The translations under genes and the position numbers were made by a program. DNA of 64,000 nucleotides from Cupriavidus sp. WKF15 (lineage in GTDB: Bacteria > Pseudomonadota > Gammaproteobacteria > Burkholderiales > Burkholderiaceae). The notes under the pieces were generated by a model that saw nothing but the letters and a program-made list of their open reading frames with translations, was not told the DNA's origin and ran no database searches. The DNA is taken from assembly GCF_029278605.1 (NCBI RefSeq), contig NZ_CP119573.1, forward strand, positions 2,046,001 to 2,110,000. Direction: 5' to 3'. Below, one piece after another: positions 42,728 to 53,327 of this stretch; position 1 is the stretch's first letter; the number at the start of each line of letters is the position of its first letter.

Positions 42728-43876
42728 ATGCCGGATTCGACAGGGGTGTTCACGCTGCCGCGCTGGCAGCCGATGAAGTGGCTCGTGGACCCCGGCAGGC
42801 CGGTCTCTCCGGATATCCGGCATGCGCTGGTGGGCAGCCTGTTCGGCACCCTGTCCATTTTCATCGGCGGCGTCATCAATACGCTGCTGGTGGCGGCGCT
42901 CATCACCTGGCATCTGCCACGCACGCAATTTTTCTTCTGGCTGGCGCTGGAATGCATGATCTGTGCCGCGCGCATCGGCGTCCTGACTTCCGCCAAGCGA
43001 AGGGCGCGGGCCGGGCTGGCCACGCATACTGACCTGCATGTACTGCTGAGCATGGTCTGGGCGTTCAGCGTTGGCCTGGGGACCTACCTGAGCATTACCA
43101 GCGGCGACTGGCTCGCGGCCGCGCTGGCGTGCCTGTCGTCGGCCGCCATGATCGGCGGGATCTGCTTCAGGAACTTCGGCGCGCCAAGGATGACCGGCCT
43201 GATGATTCTCCTGGCGCTTGGTCCGTGCTGTCTCGGCGCCCTGGTCGCGCGAGAGCCGTTGCTCCTGCTGACCCTGGTCCAGTTGCCCGTCTATGTCGCC
43301 AGCATGACCAGCGCCTCGTTTCGCATGAACGCGATGCTGGTGGCGACCATGGAGTCGGAGCAGGAGAGTGCGCATCGTGCGCGGCACGATTCGCTGACGG
43401 GGCTGCTCAACCGGGCCAGCATCCTGACGGAGATCCGGCGCACCAACGCGAGCGACGACCTGCCGTCGCAGCGGCTGGCGCTCTTTTACCTGGATCTCGA
43501 TGGCTTCAAGCAGGTCAACGATATCCATGGCCACGGTGGTGGCGACGAACTGCTCCAGCACGTCGCCGAGCGCATGCGCGCCGGCGTACCCGGCAGCGCG
43601 CGCGTGGCACGGATCGGCGGGGATGAGTTCGTGATCGTGCTTGGCGATGACCAGCGCGACAGCGTCCGGTTGCTGGCCGATCGGCTCCTGCGCGATATCA
43701 GCGCGCCATACCGGTTGTCGAATGGGGCCGAGGTCCGGGTGGGCGTGAGCGTCGGCATCGCCCATGTCCGGCCGCAAGGACGCACGGCCGATGCCCTGCT
43801 GGGCATCGCGGACAGGGCGCTGTACATGGCCAAGGCACGCGGCAAGGGAACCTTTCACTTCGCCGAAGCGAACTAG
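42728..43876 (+). CDS. Membrane-bound diguanylate cyclase (GGDEF)
   Basis: This 382-residue protein has about six N-terminal membrane spans (residues 30-200) and a C-terminal GGDEF domain with HDSLTGLLNRASI, LDLDGFKQVND and the intact RIGGDEFVIVL catalytic motif, so it should make c-di-GMP. No RxxD inhibitory site is apparent upstream of GGDEF. The neighbouring HD-GYP protein could degrade its product, and BcsA carries a PilZ-like region that could respond. Confidence 0.87.
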   Translation: MPDSTGVFTLPRWQPMKWLVDPGRPVSPDIRHALVGSLFGTLSIFIGGVINTLLVAALITWHLPRTQFFFWLALECMICAARIGVLTSAKRRARAGLATHTDLHVLLSMVWAFSVGLGTYLSITSGDWLAAALACLSSAAMIGGICFRNFGAPRMTGLMILLALGPCCLGALVAREPLLLLTLVQLPVYVASMTSASFRMNAMLVATMESEQESAHRARHDSLTGLLNRASILTEIRRTNASDDLPSQRLALFYLDLDGFKQVNDIHGHGGGDELLQHVAERMRAGVPGSARVARIGGDEFVIVLGDDQRDSVRLLADRLLRDISAPYRLSNGAEVRVGVSVGIAHVRPQGRTADALLGIADRALYMAKARGKGTFHFAEAN

Positions 43877-43926
43877 CGCGGGTTCCCTTGGCCCTGGCAG
43901 GCCGGTGCGACCGGCCGTCGGAGCCG

Positions 43927-44982
43927 TCAGACCAGCGCCGGGTAGTCCGTATAGCCTTCCGCGCCCGGGTGATAGAACGTCTCGGGGCGCGGCGCATTGA
44001 GCGATGCGTCGAGCTCGAGGCGGCGCGGCAGGTCCGGGTTGGCGATAAACAGCTGCCCGAACGCGACGGCGTCGGCCTCGCCGGCGGCCAGCACGCGTTC
44101 GGCGGTCTGCTTGGTCATCTTCTCGTTGGCGATATAGACGCCGCCGAATGCCGCCTTTAGTGCCGGCCCGAGGCGATTGTCGCCCAGCGCCTCGCGTGCG
44201 CAGATGAACGCGATGCCGCGCTTGCCCAGTTCGCGTGCCACATAGCCGAACGTCGCCGCCGGGTCGGAGTCGCCCATCGAATGCGCATCGCCGCGCGGCG
44301 AGAGGTGCACGCCGACGCGGTTGGCGCCCCACACATCGATGCAGGCGTCGGTGACTTCCAGCAGCAGCCGCGCGCGGTTCTCGATCGAGCCGCCGTAGGC
44401 ATCGGTGCGCTTGTTGGTGGAATCCTGCAGGAACTGGTCAAGCAGGTAGCCGTTGGCACCGTGGACTTCGACGCCGTCGAAGCCTGCCTTCTTGGCATTC
44501 TCGGCACCGTGGCGGTAGGCCGCGACCACGCCGGCGATTTCCTCGGTTTCCAGGGCGCGCGGGGTCACGAAGGCGCGCTGCGGGCGCACGAGGCTCACAT
44601 GGCCGCCGGCTGCGATAGCGCTCGGTGCCACCGGCAGTTCGCCGTCCAGGAAGATCGGGTCCGAGATCCGGCCGACATGCCAGAGTTGCAGGAAGATGCG
44701 GCCGCCCGCGGCATGGATGGCGTCGGTCACCTGCTTCCAGCCCGCGACCTGCGCGTCGGTCCAGATGCCCGGCGTGTCGGCATAACCCACGCCTTGCGGC
44801 GTCACCGCGGTGGCTTCGGAAATGATCAGGCCGGCAGACGCGCGTTGTACGTAATACTCGGTCATCAGTGCGTTCGGCACGCGCTGGCCACCGACTGCGC
44901 GCGAACGCGTCAGCGGCGCCATGATGACGCGATTGGGCAGGTCGAGGTCGCCAATGCGGATCGGATCGAAGAGAGTAGGCAT
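43927..44982 (-). CDS. Old yellow enzyme family ene-reductase (NemA-like)
   Basis: This FMN-dependent NAD(P)H oxidoreductase has the TIM-barrel OYE signatures: MAPLTRSRAV at the N-terminus, LQLWHVGRIS, the substrate pair HGANGYLLDQFLQDSTNKRTD and YGGSIENRARLLLE. It reduces activated alkenes, quinones and nitro-esters and is commonly a response to electrophiles. The ATG at 44982 gives 351 residues. The ArsR-type repressor gene directly upstream probably controls it. Confidence 0.9.
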   Translation of the reverse strand: MPTLFDPIRIGDLDLPNRVIMAPLTRSRAVGGQRVPNALMTEYYVQRASAGLIISEATAVTPQGVGYADTPGIWTDAQVAGWKQVTDAIHAAGGRIFLQLWHVGRISDPIFLDGELPVAPSAIAAGGHVSLVRPQRAFVTPRALETEEIAGVVAAYRHGAENAKKAGFDGVEVHGANGYLLDQFLQDSTNKRTDAYGGSIENRARLLLEVTDACIDVWGANRVGVHLSPRGDAHSMGDSDPAATFGYVARELGKRGIAFICAREALGDNRLGPALKAAFGGVYIANEKMTKQTAERVLAAGEADAVAFGQLFIANPDLPRRLELDASLNAPRPETFYHPGAEGYTDYPALV

Positions 44983-45074
44983 GAGGTCTGGCCTTTCGTA
45001 TGGAAGGGAAGGACGCACGGTCAGTGCGGAGGTCAGGGCAATGGCAAGACGCGGCAGCGCCATGCCGGTACGAA

Positions 45075-45428
45075 TCAGAGGTCTTGGTGGATATGGTCGA
45101 GAAACGCCTGGATGGTCTCTTCGTCACGCTTGAAGAAGACCCACTGGCCAACGCGCCGGGCGCGGATCAGCCCCGCACGCTGCAACGTCGCAAGGTGTGC
45201 CGACACCGTCGATTGCGACAGTCCGCAATGCGTGTCGATCAGCCCCGCGCACACGCCCATGTCGAGCGGGTGTTCCTGCTCGGCGAAATACGCTTCCGGC
45301 GTTCGCAGCCAGGCAAGGATTTTCCGCCGCACGGGATTGGCCAGGGCCTTGTGGATGGCATCCACGTCGATCTCGGGCTTCGCGGGGGTGGTGTCCGGCG
45401 CAGGTTGTTTCGGTGATTCACGAACCAT
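45075..45428 (-). CDS. ArsR-family transcriptional repressor
   Basis: This 117-residue winged-helix protein has HKALANPVRRKILAWL and the recognition helix GLSQSTVSAHLATLQRAGLIRARRVG. Cys residues in MGVCAG and THCG could sense electrophiles or metals, but the classical ELCVC metal site is missing. It lies upstream of the old yellow enzyme gene on the same strand, a layout like nemRA, and a perfect inverted repeat lies 24 bases before its start. Confidence 0.85.
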   Translation of the reverse strand: MVRESPKQPAPDTTPAKPEIDVDAIHKALANPVRRKILAWLRTPEAYFAEQEHPLDMGVCAGLIDTHCGLSQSTVSAHLATLQRAGLIRARRVGQWVFFKRDEETIQAFLDHIHQDL

Positions 45429-45451
45429 ATATCGGGAAACATCAAAATGTG

Positions 45452-45469
45452 TATCGTGACTATACGATA
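45452..45469. promoter_or_regulatory. Operator candidate for the ArsR-type repressor
   Basis: TATCGT-GACTAT-ACGATA is a perfect inverted repeat with six-base arms and a six-base spacer, just upstream of the repressor start. The size and position suit autoregulation by an ArsR-type dimer. Confidence 0.6.
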
Positions 45470-45479
45470 TATGCGCGCG

Positions 45480-45869
45480 CTCTGCATGACCCCATGCCGA
45501 GTGCGGGTTTCGTGAGCGAACTCTGGTCTATTCCCTGTTGACGGGGTTTGACGCGTCAGGAAGATGAGACACCTGCGGGACTGCCCGTGTTCAGAAGATG
45601 GGTTGGGGTTGTCGTGCTTGGCAGGCGCCGCTGTTTCGCCGACCCGCGCGCAGCGCAGCCGTAGGCGTCCCACCGATGGCGTGGTTAGGAGGGGCCACCA
45701 CGTAATCCGGGTTCGCTCATCTGACGTCTCTATCCTGATCATCTACGCGGCAGGCAGTCTGGCTATGCCCTGTACCGTCTTCACCACCTCGGGCCGTTCG
45801 TCAACCACGAAAACGCCCGCCAAGCACCGACAACCCCCATCATCCCCCGGCCGCAACACCGCGCCGCCG
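45480..45869. other. Intergenic stretch with no recognised gene
   Basis: About 390 bases separate the ArsR promoter from the acyl-CoA synthetase stop. Reading frames here are short, compositionally biased and unlike any family I know. I see no repeat or RNA structure that stands out. Confidence 0.4.
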
Positions 45870-47438
45870 TCAGCCGGCGCGCAGCATGTGCTTCTGGATC
45901 TTGCCGCTGGTGGTCTTGGGCAGCGCCTCCAGGAAATGGTAGCGGCGCGGCCGCTTGTAGGCGGCCAGCCGGTCGCCTTGCAGCAGGAAGGCGTCGAGCT
46001 GTTCGGCGCTGACCTGCGCTTGCGGACGCGCGACGACATAGGCGCCGACCACCTGGCCCCAGGTCGGATCGGATTCGCCCAGGACCGCAACCTCCAGCAC
46101 GGCGGGATGCTCGATCAGGGCGTCTTCCACCTCGCGCGGGTAAACATTCTCGGCGCCGGAGTTGATCATGTAGTCGATGCGGTCGCGGATCCAGAGGTAG
46201 CCGTCCTGGTCCAGGCTGCCGAGGTCGCCGGTGTGGTACCAGCCATGGGCCAGTGCCCGCGCATTGGCGTCGGGCCGGTTCAGGTAGCCGCGCATCATGC
46301 ACGGCCCGCGCACCAGCACTTCACCGACCTCGCCGGGTGCGCACGGCTGTGACGGATCGGTCGGCTCGCCGTCGTCGCGCAGCCGCGCCACCACCAGGTC
46401 GTGGCCGAGCGACGGCAGGCCGGCCGAGCCCGCGTGGCTCAGTTGCTCGTGCGGGTAGAGCACCGACATGCAGGGGCCCATCTCGGTGGTGCCGTAGACC
46501 TGCACCAGGCCAGCGCCGATCTTGCGGTCCCATTCGCGGATCAGGTGCGGAGCCATCGAGGCGCCGCCATATTCCACGAGCCGCAGCGAGGAAAGATCGC
46601 GCCGCTGCGCATCGGGATGGTTCAGCAGCATGCCGACCATGGTCGGTGCCGCAAAGAAATGCGTGACGCGCTCGGCCTCGACCAGCTCCCAGGCCTCGCT
46701 GGCGTCAAAGCGCCGCTGCAGTACCTGGGTGGCGCCAAGCTGCAGCCGGGGCAGGAAGCTGGTATGCAGCTCGGCGGTATGGTTGAGCGGGGCCACCGAC
46801 AGGCCTACGTCTTCGCGCGTCAGGCCCATGGCCTGATGCATCATGGCGTTGTGGAACAGCTTGCTGCGGTGGGTGTGCACGACGCCCTTGGGCCGGCCCG
46901 TAGTGCCGCTGGTGTACATGAGGATGCAAGGATCGTCCTCATGCACGATGACGTCCGGTGCCGTGGCGGGCTGGCCGGCGGCCAGCGTGGCCAGGTGGTG
47001 CGTGGCAAACGACGGCGCGGCGCCGTCCTCGGCATAGATCAGCAGCGGCTTGCCGGTGGCCTGCGCGGCTGCCTTTTCCGCGACCGGGGCCCCTTCCTGC
47101 TCGAACACCAGCGCCCGGGCATTGCCGTCGTTCAGGATATAGGCCAGTTCCTGCGCAGCCAGGCGGTAGTTGACCGGGTTGAACACCGTGCCGATGCGGG
47201 CGCAGGCCAGCAGCGTGAAAACGAAGGCCGGCGTGTTGTAGAGAAAGGCCGCCACGACGTCGCCCTTGCCGATGCCAACCGAGAGCAGGGCATTGGCGTG
47301 GCGGTTGACTTCGACATCCAGGCCGGCATAGGTCCATGCGCGCCGTGCGGCCCCGGTACCGGTGACCAGCGCGGTCTTGCGAGGCAGGTAGCGGGCGGGC
47401 CAGGAAAGGGTATCGCCGAGGGTAAGGCCGTCAGTCAA
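45870..47438 (-). CDS. AMP-forming acyl-CoA synthetase
   Basis: The AMP-binding enzyme carries the P-loop-like MYTSGTTGRPKGV, the YGTTEMGP motif, the HTGDLG and RDRIDYMINSGAENVYPREVE hinge region, and the C-terminal lysine in PKTTSGKIQK. It activates a carboxylic acid with ATP and CoA; sequence suggests a medium/long-chain fatty or aryl acid. A TTG at 47438 has GGAG seven bases upstream and is preferred over a GTG at 47459. It stands alone and diverges from the thioredoxin gene. It could act on an acid formed by the nearby catabolic genes, but context does not prove it. Confidence 0.85.
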   Translation of the reverse strand: MTDGLTLGDTLSWPARYLPRKTALVTGTGAARRAWTYAGLDVEVNRHANALLSVGIGKGDVVAAFLYNTPAFVFTLLACARIGTVFNPVNYRLAAQELAYILNDGNARALVFEQEGAPVAEKAAAQATGKPLLIYAEDGAAPSFATHHLATLAAGQPATAPDVIVHEDDPCILMYTSGTTGRPKGVVHTHRSKLFHNAMMHQAMGLTREDVGLSVAPLNHTAELHTSFLPRLQLGATQVLQRRFDASEAWELVEAERVTHFFAAPTMVGMLLNHPDAQRRDLSSLRLVEYGGASMAPHLIREWDRKIGAGLVQVYGTTEMGPCMSVLYPHEQLSHAGSAGLPSLGHDLVVARLRDDGEPTDPSQPCAPGEVGEVLVRGPCMMRGYLNRPDANARALAHGWYHTGDLGSLDQDGYLWIRDRIDYMINSGAENVYPREVEDALIEHPAVLEVAVLGESDPTWGQVVGAYVVARPQAQVSAEQLDAFLLQGDRLAAYKRPRRYHFLEALPKTTSGKIQKHMLRAG

Positions 47439-47754
47439 CGTTGTGCTCCAAGGGGCCACGGCAGGAGTGCCCGTGCGCCCGTCTTGTTCCAGTGAACTGT
47501 GGACTATAAGGCGAGCATTACATGGGAGTGAAATAACGATTTGCTCTTTCCTTATGCCTCACGCGGCACACCAGGGCAGCCATCGTGGAAATGCGCATTG
47601 CCTGCGCCATGCTGGCGTTGCGCGGTGCGGAGACACTGTCCTGAAGGCGGGCCGCGTGGCACACTGCGCCGCCGGTACGGTCGTTGCTTCACGGCAGGCA
47701 ACAGGCCGCAAACACAGAAAGACATAACCCCCACTTCCGGGAGGAGATGCTGCG

Positions 47755-48078
47755 ATGCCCATGACGGATCATTACCTTTCCGACGCGCCCCCGCGAGCGG
47801 AAATCGACGCCCTGCAGGGTCCCACGCTGCTCGAGTTCGGCACCGACTGGTGCGGCTGGTGCCAGCGTGCCCAGCCGGCGCTGGCCCAGGCCTTTGCCAG
47901 CTATCCGGACCTGCGGCACATCAAGGTGGAAGACGGCAGCGGCCGCCCGCTGGGCCGCTCGTTCAGGGTCAAGCTCTGGCCCACGCTGGTCTTCCTGCGC
48001 GACGGCCAGGAGGTGTCGCGCCTGGTCAGGCCGGCCGACGCGGGGCCCATCCTGAAGGCCATGGCGGCGATTGCCTGA
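47755..48078 (+). CDS. Thioredoxin-fold protein, CGWC active site
   Basis: This 107-residue cytoplasmic thioredoxin-like protein has the active site TDWCGWCQRAQP and the cis-Pro in KLWPTLVFLRDG. There is no signal peptide. The CGWC motif differs from the CGPC of TrxA, hinting at a more oxidising potential. A GGAGGAG site precedes the ATG. It is a monocistronic gene divergent from the acyl-CoA synthetase. Confidence 0.87.
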   Translation: MPMTDHYLSDAPPRAEIDALQGPTLLEFGTDWCGWCQRAQPALAQAFASYPDLRHIKVEDGSGRPLGRSFRVKLWPTLVFLRDGQEVSRLVRPADAGPILKAMAAIA

Positions 48079-48300
48079 GCGCGCCTGGGCTGCCAAACCT
48101 GGCAGCCGCGATGCCAGCCGCGATAATAAACGTGCTGGCAATCCCCGCTTCAGGAGGGCACAGGTTTTGCCCCTTCCGGCCGATGCTCCGATTGGCGATA
48201 CCTGCGGTGTGCAGTACACGCGCGGGCGCCTGGCTCCTGAATCCGGTGCCGGTCTGCTGCGCCACGCAGCGCAGTGCCCGGCCAACCCAACGCACTGAAC

Positions 48301-49434
48301 ATGAGCGCCGACAGCCCAGAGCAGCGACCTACCGTCCTCGTCGTCGACGACATTCCGGAAAACATTGCCGCCATGGTGGCAATGCTGCAGGACCCGTACC
48401 GCGTGCGCGTGGCCAACCGTGGCGCCAAGGCGCTGCAGCTGGCCGCGTCGTCGGCGCCGGACCTGATCCTGCTGGACGTGTCGATGCCGGAGATGGATGG
48501 CTATGAAACCTGCCGCCATCTCAAGGCCAACCCGGCCACCGCGCACATCCCGGTCATCTTCCTGACCGCCCGTACCGACGAACTCGATGAAGCGCGCGGG
48601 TTCGAGGTGGGCGCCGTCGACTACATCATGAAGCCGGTCAGCCCGCCCGTGGCCCGCGCCCGCATCGCCAGCCAGCTTACGCTCAAGCAGGCGCACGATT
48701 TCCTGCGCGACCGGTCGGCCTACCTGGAGGCCGAGGTCCAGCGGCGCATGCGCGAAATCACGCAGATCGAAGACGCCACCATCATTGCGCTGGCCGCGCT
48801 CGCCGAAACCCGCGACAACGAGACCGGCAACCACATCCGCCGCACCCAGCACTACGTGAGGGCGCTGGCGCGCGCGCTGCGGCACGACCCGCGTTTCAGC
48901 GCGCAACTGGACGAGCGCACCATCGACCTGCTGTTCAAGTCCGCGCCGTTGCACGATATCGGCAAGGTCGGGATTCCGGACCGCATCCTGCTCAAGCCCG
49001 GCAAGCTGACCGCCGAGGAGTTCGAGACGATGAAGTCCCACACCACGCTGGGCCGCGACGCCATTGCCGATGCCGAAGCCCAGTGCGGCACGCGCGATTC
49101 CTTCCTGCGCTATGCGCGCGAGATTGCCCAGTACCACCATGAAAAATGGGATGGCTCGGGCTATCCTGAAGGGCTTGCCGGCGACGCCATCCCCGTGTCG
49201 GCCCGCCTGATGGCGCTGGCCGATGTCTATGACGCGCTGATATCGCGGCGCGTCTACAAGCCCGCCTTCCCGCACGAAGAGGCCGTGCGCATCATCCTGG
49301 AAGGACGTGGCCGGCATTTCGATCCCGGCATGGTCGATGCGTTCCACGGCATTGCAGACGAATTCCTCGCCATTGCGCTGCGCTTTGCTGACCCGGCACA
49401 CGAGCCGCAGCGCTGTCTGTCGCCCGCAATCTGA
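48301..49434 (+). CDS. Response regulator with HD-GYP phosphodiesterase domain
   Basis: The N-terminal receiver (residues 10-125) has the acidic VVDD and phospho-acceptor Asp59 in LILLDVSMP, then a helical linker and an HD-GYP domain (residues 160-360) with HDIGKVGIPD (His218-Asp219) and HHEKWDGSGYPEGL. Such proteins hydrolyse c-di-GMP when phosphorylated (RpfG type). The hybrid kinase gene begins three bases after its stop, so they should be a signalling pair. Confidence 0.92.
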   Translation: MSADSPEQRPTVLVVDDIPENIAAMVAMLQDPYRVRVANRGAKALQLAASSAPDLILLDVSMPEMDGYETCRHLKANPATAHIPVIFLTARTDELDEARGFEVGAVDYIMKPVSPPVARARIASQLTLKQAHDFLRDRSAYLEAEVQRRMREITQIEDATIIALAALAETRDNETGNHIRRTQHYVRALARALRHDPRFSAQLDERTIDLLFKSAPLHDIGKVGIPDRILLKPGKLTAEEFETMKSHTTLGRDAIADAEAQCGTRDSFLRYAREIAQYHHEKWDGSGYPEGLAGDAIPVSARLMALADVYDALISRRVYKPAFPHEEAVRIILEGRGRHFDPGMVDAFHGIADEFLAIALRFADPAHEPQRCLSPAI

Positions 49435-49437
49435 GCG

Positions 49438-52400
49438 ATGTCCAGGCCCGATTCACACGCAGGCTTCTGGCTGCGCGGCTCACTGCTGGCCTACGGCGCA
49501 CTGCTGATCCTGGCGGTCTGGCTGGTGGCGTTCGCCGCGATGTCGACGGTGCGCCAGAACGAGCAGGCGAGCGTCGGCGCGCGCCTGGGCGCGACCGTCA
49601 ACACCACCGCGCGCCAGCTCGAGACCTGGGCCAGCGAGCAGCGCCGCCGCGCCGTGTCCATGAGCACGCTGGACGACACGATGCGGCTGGCGCGGCCGCT
49701 GCTGGGCGACGGCGCCCAGCCCAGTGCCGACCAGCTGCGCGACTTCGCCAGCTGGATCACGCCGCTGTACCGCTCCAACGGCTATATCGGCTACGGGCTG
49801 ATCTCGATGGACAACCGCATCGTGGTTTCCGACCTGGCCGAGCGCAACGGACAGCTGCTGCAGCCCGAAGCTGCGGCTGCGGCAACGCGCGCGCGAGAGA
49901 ACGGTGCCGCCTTGTCTGCGCCATACCCGGGACCGCTGCTGGAAGACGGACCGGTCGGGCCGGTGGGCCGCAGCCCGTTCCAGGTCGTGTGTTCGCGCCT
50001 GTGGGACCATGACCGCGCCATCGGCGCGCTATGCCTGCGCATCGACCCGTACGCCGTGATGCTGCAGATCCTCAAGGCCGCGCGTTTCGGCAACTCCGGC
50101 GAGCTGTATGTGATCGACCGCGACGGCCGGCTCAATTCGCCGAGCCGCTTCGACGAGACGCTGGTCGGGCAGGGGCTGCTCCAGCCGGGCGATGCCTCCA
50201 TGTTCAACCTGCACGTGCGCGTGCCGCACGACGTTGGCAATGGCCGCTGGCGTGCCGACAACGATGCGCCGCTCACACGCCTGGCGCAGCAGGTACTGCA
50301 TTCCGAGACCCTGCAAACTGCCTTCGGCTACCAGGACTACCACGGCCAGCGCGCGGCCGGCGCGGGGCTGTGGATACCGGCACTCGGGGCCGGTCTGATC
50401 CTGGAGCAGGACATGGAGGAAGCGCTCGGCTCCTACCTGTCCACGCGCGCCGTGGTGGCCAGCATGGCGGGCGCCATCATGCTGCTGATCGCGGTGGCAG
50501 CCTGGGCGCTGCGCAAGAGCCAGCACAAGCTGGCGCAGAGCGAGGAGCGACTGCGCGCGCTGCTGGACCACTCGCCGGCCATCATCCACCTGAAGGACCG
50601 CAACCACGTCTTCCTGCAGCTCAATCCGGCCCTGGAGACGCTGCTCGGCCTGGAGCGCGAACAGGTGCTGGGCAAGACCGACCGTGAACTCGCGGTCATG
50701 CCCGACGGCACCCAGGAGCGCTGGGAAATCGAAGACCGCGTGATGGCCACGGGACAGGCCGAAGAGCACCTCTACGCGATGGCTTCGCCAGAGGGCACGC
50801 GCCAGCTGCGAATCATGCGCTTCCCGGTGCAGGACCCGGCCAGCAAGGCCGTGGTGGGCGTGGGGGCGGTCGGTATCGACATTACCGACGAGGAGCGCGC
50901 CACGCGCGAACTCAGGGAGATGTCGCAGACGCTGGAGCAGAAGGTGTGGGAACGCACCCGCGAACTGGCCGTGGCCAACGCGGAACTGGCCAAGGCCAAG
51001 CACGAGGCCGAGTCGGCTGCCCAGGCCAAGGCCAGTTTCCTGGCCAATATGAGCCATGAGATCCGTACCCCGATGAACGCGGTAATCGGCATGGCGCACC
51101 TGGCGCTCAGCACCCGACTCGACCCCCGGCAGCGCGACTACGTCGAGAAGATCCAGCGTTCGGGCCAGCACCTGCTGGGCATCCTGAACGACATCCTGGA
51201 CCTGTCGAAGATCGAGGCCGGCAAGCTGGAGATCGAGCAGATCGATTTTTCGCTGGAGCGCCTGCTGCGCACGGTGGGAGATCTGGTCAGCGAACGCGCC
51301 GCCGCCAAGCAGCTGGAACTGGTGGTCGACGTGCAGCCGGACGTACCGGATTCGCTGCGCGGCGATCCGCTGCGCATCCGCCAGGTGTTGATCAACTTCA
51401 CCACCAATGCGGTCAAGTTCACCGAGCGCGGCGAGATCGTGGTTCGCGTGGCGCGCTGTGCCGGCGAGGATGCCGAGACGCGGATCCGGCTGCATTTCGA
51501 GGTGCGCGACACGGGCGTCGGCATCGATGCCGATACCATCCCGCGGCTGTTTCGCAGCTTCGAGCAGGCCGACAGCTCCACCACGCGGCAATATGGCGGC
51601 AGCGGCCTGGGGCTGGCCATCAGCCACCGGCTGGTGACCCTGATGGGCGGTACCATGGGTGTGCAGAGCGAAGTGGGCAAGGGCAGCACGTTCTGGTTCG
51701 AGCTGGCGCTGCTGCCGGGTACCAGGCGGGCGCCGGCACTGCTGGTGCGGCCGGAACTCGCGGGGCGCCGTCTGCTGGTGGTCGATGACCATGGCTATGC
51801 GCGCCAGGTGATTGTCTCCATGCTGCGCGGCTTTGGCTTTCGCGCGGACGAAGCCGAGTCCGGCGAGAAGGCGCTATCCGCCATCCAGCACGCGGACGCC
51901 ATGTCCGATCCCTACCATGCCGTCTTCATCGACTGGCGCATGCCCGGGCTGAACGGCATCGAAACCGTGCGCAGGCTGGCGGCAATGTCATTGCAGGGCC
52001 AGCGTCCGCGGCCGCTCATGATTACCGCCAACGGGCGCGAAGAAGTCGTGCGCGAAGGCCAGCGCAACGGCTTCGAGACCACGCTGCACAAGCCGGTCAG
52101 CCCGTCGGTCCTGTTCGACGCGACCATGCGGGTGCTGGCTTCGGAGCCGGGACGCATGGCGGACCGCGGCGCGCCGGGATCCGAGACGGGGCCCGGCTGG
52201 TCGCTGCCGCACGCGCGCGTGCTGCTGGTCGAAGACAACGAGATCAACCGCGAGGTCGCCACGCATCTGCTTCAGCAGGCCGGCATCACGCCCGATACGG
52301 CGGAGAATGGCGCGATCGCACTGGAGCTGCTGGCAGGGCAGGACTACGACCTGGTATTGATGGACATGCAGATGCCGGTCATGGACGGGTTCGAAGCCAC

Positions 52401-53286
52401 GCGCCACATCCGCGCCAACCCGCGGCTGGCGTCGCTGCCGGTGGTGGCGATGACGGCCAATGCCTTGCCCGAAGACCGCAACCGCTGCCTGGCAGCGGGC
52501 ATGGACGACCATATCGCCAAGCCCATCAGTCCGGCCACCTTCTTCACGACCCTGCACCGGTGGCTGACCGGCACGCCGTCAAGGACCGGCGCCGGAGCGC
52601 GGGAAGCGGCGGGCTGGCACGACGATGCGCTGGCCGTGCCGAACGCGATGGTCGAGACGGCCGAACCCGAAGCGGCGGACGCTGCGCCGGACTGGATCCG
52701 GGCACTTGCAGCCACGGGCCTGCTCGATGTCGACGGCGCGGTCGCCCGTGTCGGCGGGCGCATCGACACCTTTCGCCAGTTGCTGGGCCGCCTGCTCGCA
52801 GGCTATGCGAGCACACCGCAGCAGATCGGCGCGCTGCTGCAGGGCGGCGAGCGTGCCGAGGCCGCGCGCCTTGCGCACGCGCTGGCCGGCCTGGCCGGCA
52901 ATCTTGGCGCCAGGCAGGTGGCCAGCGTCTCGGCGTCGCTGGAGTGCGCGTTGACGGGAAGGGGGGCGCAAGATCCTTGCGCCTTGCTGCAGGCGCTGGA
53001 ACAGGCGCACGCCAGCCTGTGCGAAGCGCTGACCCGGCACCTGCCAGCGGAAGCGCCGGGACCGGCAGCGCCGCTCGCCAACCAGGCCGCCAGCACGTCG
53101 GACTTGCTCGACCTGCTGCGCCGCCAGTTGGCCGACAGTGCCAGCGATGCCAGCCTGACGTTCGCGGCCAACCGCCAGCGGCTGGCGGACGTGCTGGAAG
53201 TCGATCGCTTCCGTCGCCTGTGCGAGGCGGTGGAGAACTATGACTTCGAAAGCGCGGTCGAGGTACTGGCAGGCAGCGCGCGCTAG
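49438..53286 (+). CDS. Hybrid sensor histidine kinase, dCache-PAS-HK-REC-REC-HPt
   Basis: This 1282-residue phosphorelay protein has a membrane span at about 13-35, a periplasmic dCache-like sensor (about 40-335), a second span near 340, a PAS domain (about 370-490), a coiled coil, the kinase core with His540 in [15 protein letters not shown] and HATPase motifs ([24 protein letters not shown]), two receivers with Asp832 (VFIDWRMPG) and Asp976 (VLMDMQMPV), and a C-terminal HPt domain with His1147 ([15 protein letters not shown]). Its architecture parallels RpfC/BarA-type kinases. The downstream acceptor is probably the HD-GYP regulator encoded just before it. Confidence 0.93.
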   Translation: MSRPDSHAGFWLRGSLLAYGALLILAVWLVAFAAMSTVRQNEQASVGARLGATVNTTARQLETWASEQRRRAVSMSTLDDTMRLARPLLGDGAQPSADQLRDFASWITPLYRSNGYIGYGLISMDNRIVVSDLAERNGQLLQPEAAAAATRARENGAALSAPYPGPLLEDGPVGPVGRSPFQVVCSRLWDHDRAIGALCLRIDPYAVMLQILKAARFGNSGELYVIDRDGRLNSPSRFDETLVGQGLLQPGDASMFNLHVRVPHDVGNGRWRADNDAPLTRLAQQVLHSETLQTAFGYQDYHGQRAAGAGLWIPALGAGLILEQDMEEALGSYLSTRAVVASMAGAIMLLIAVAAWALRKSQHKLAQSEERLRALLDHSPAIIHLKDRNHVFLQLNPALETLLGLEREQVLGKTDRELAVMPDGTQERWEIEDRVMATGQAEEHLYAMASPEGTRQLRIMRFPVQDPASKAVVGVGAVGIDITDEERATRELREMSQTLEQKVWERTRELAVANAELAKAKHEAESAAQAKASFLANMSHEIRTPMNAVIGMAHLALSTRLDPRQRDYVEKIQRSGQHLLGILNDILDLSKIEAGKLEIEQIDFSLERLLRTVGDLVSERAAAKQLELVVDVQPDVPDSLRGDPLRIRQVLINFTTNAVKFTERGEIVVRVARCAGEDAETRIRLHFEVRDTGVGIDADTIPRLFRSFEQADSSTTRQYGGSGLGLAISHRLVTLMGGTMGVQSEVGKGSTFWFELALLPGTRRAPALLVRPELAGRRLLVVDDHGYARQVIVSMLRGFGFRADEAESGEKALSAIQHADAMSDPYHAVFIDWRMPGLNGIETVRRLAAMSLQGQRPRPLMITANGREEVVREGQRNGFETTLHKPVSPSVLFDATMRVLASEPGRMADRGAPGSETGPGWSLPHARVLLVEDNEINREVATHLLQQAGITPDTAENGAIALELLAGQDYDLVLMDMQMPVMDGFEATRHIRANPRLASLPVVAMTANALPEDRNRCLAAGMDDHIAKPISPATFFTTLHRWLTGTPSRTGAGAREAAGWHDDALAVPNAMVETAEPEAADAAPDWIRALAATGLLDVDGAVARVGGRIDTFRQLLGRLLAGYASTPQQIGALLQGGERAEAARLAHALAGLAGNLGARQVASVSASLECALTGRGAQDPCALLQALEQAHASLCEALTRHLPAEAPGPAAPLANQAASTSDLLDLLRRQLADSASDASLTFAANRQRLADVLEVDRFRRLCEAVENYDFESAVEVLAGSAR

Positions 53287-53298
53287 CCGGGCCGCCTG

Positions 53299-53319
53299 GC
53301 GCGGGGCCTGGCCCCGCGC
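53299..53319. terminator. Bidirectional terminator between convergent genes
   Basis: GCGCGGGG pairs with CCCCGCGC around a five-base loop, between the stop codons of the hybrid kinase and the convergent VOC gene. Confidence 0.65.
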
Positions 53320-53327
53320 TGGCACGG

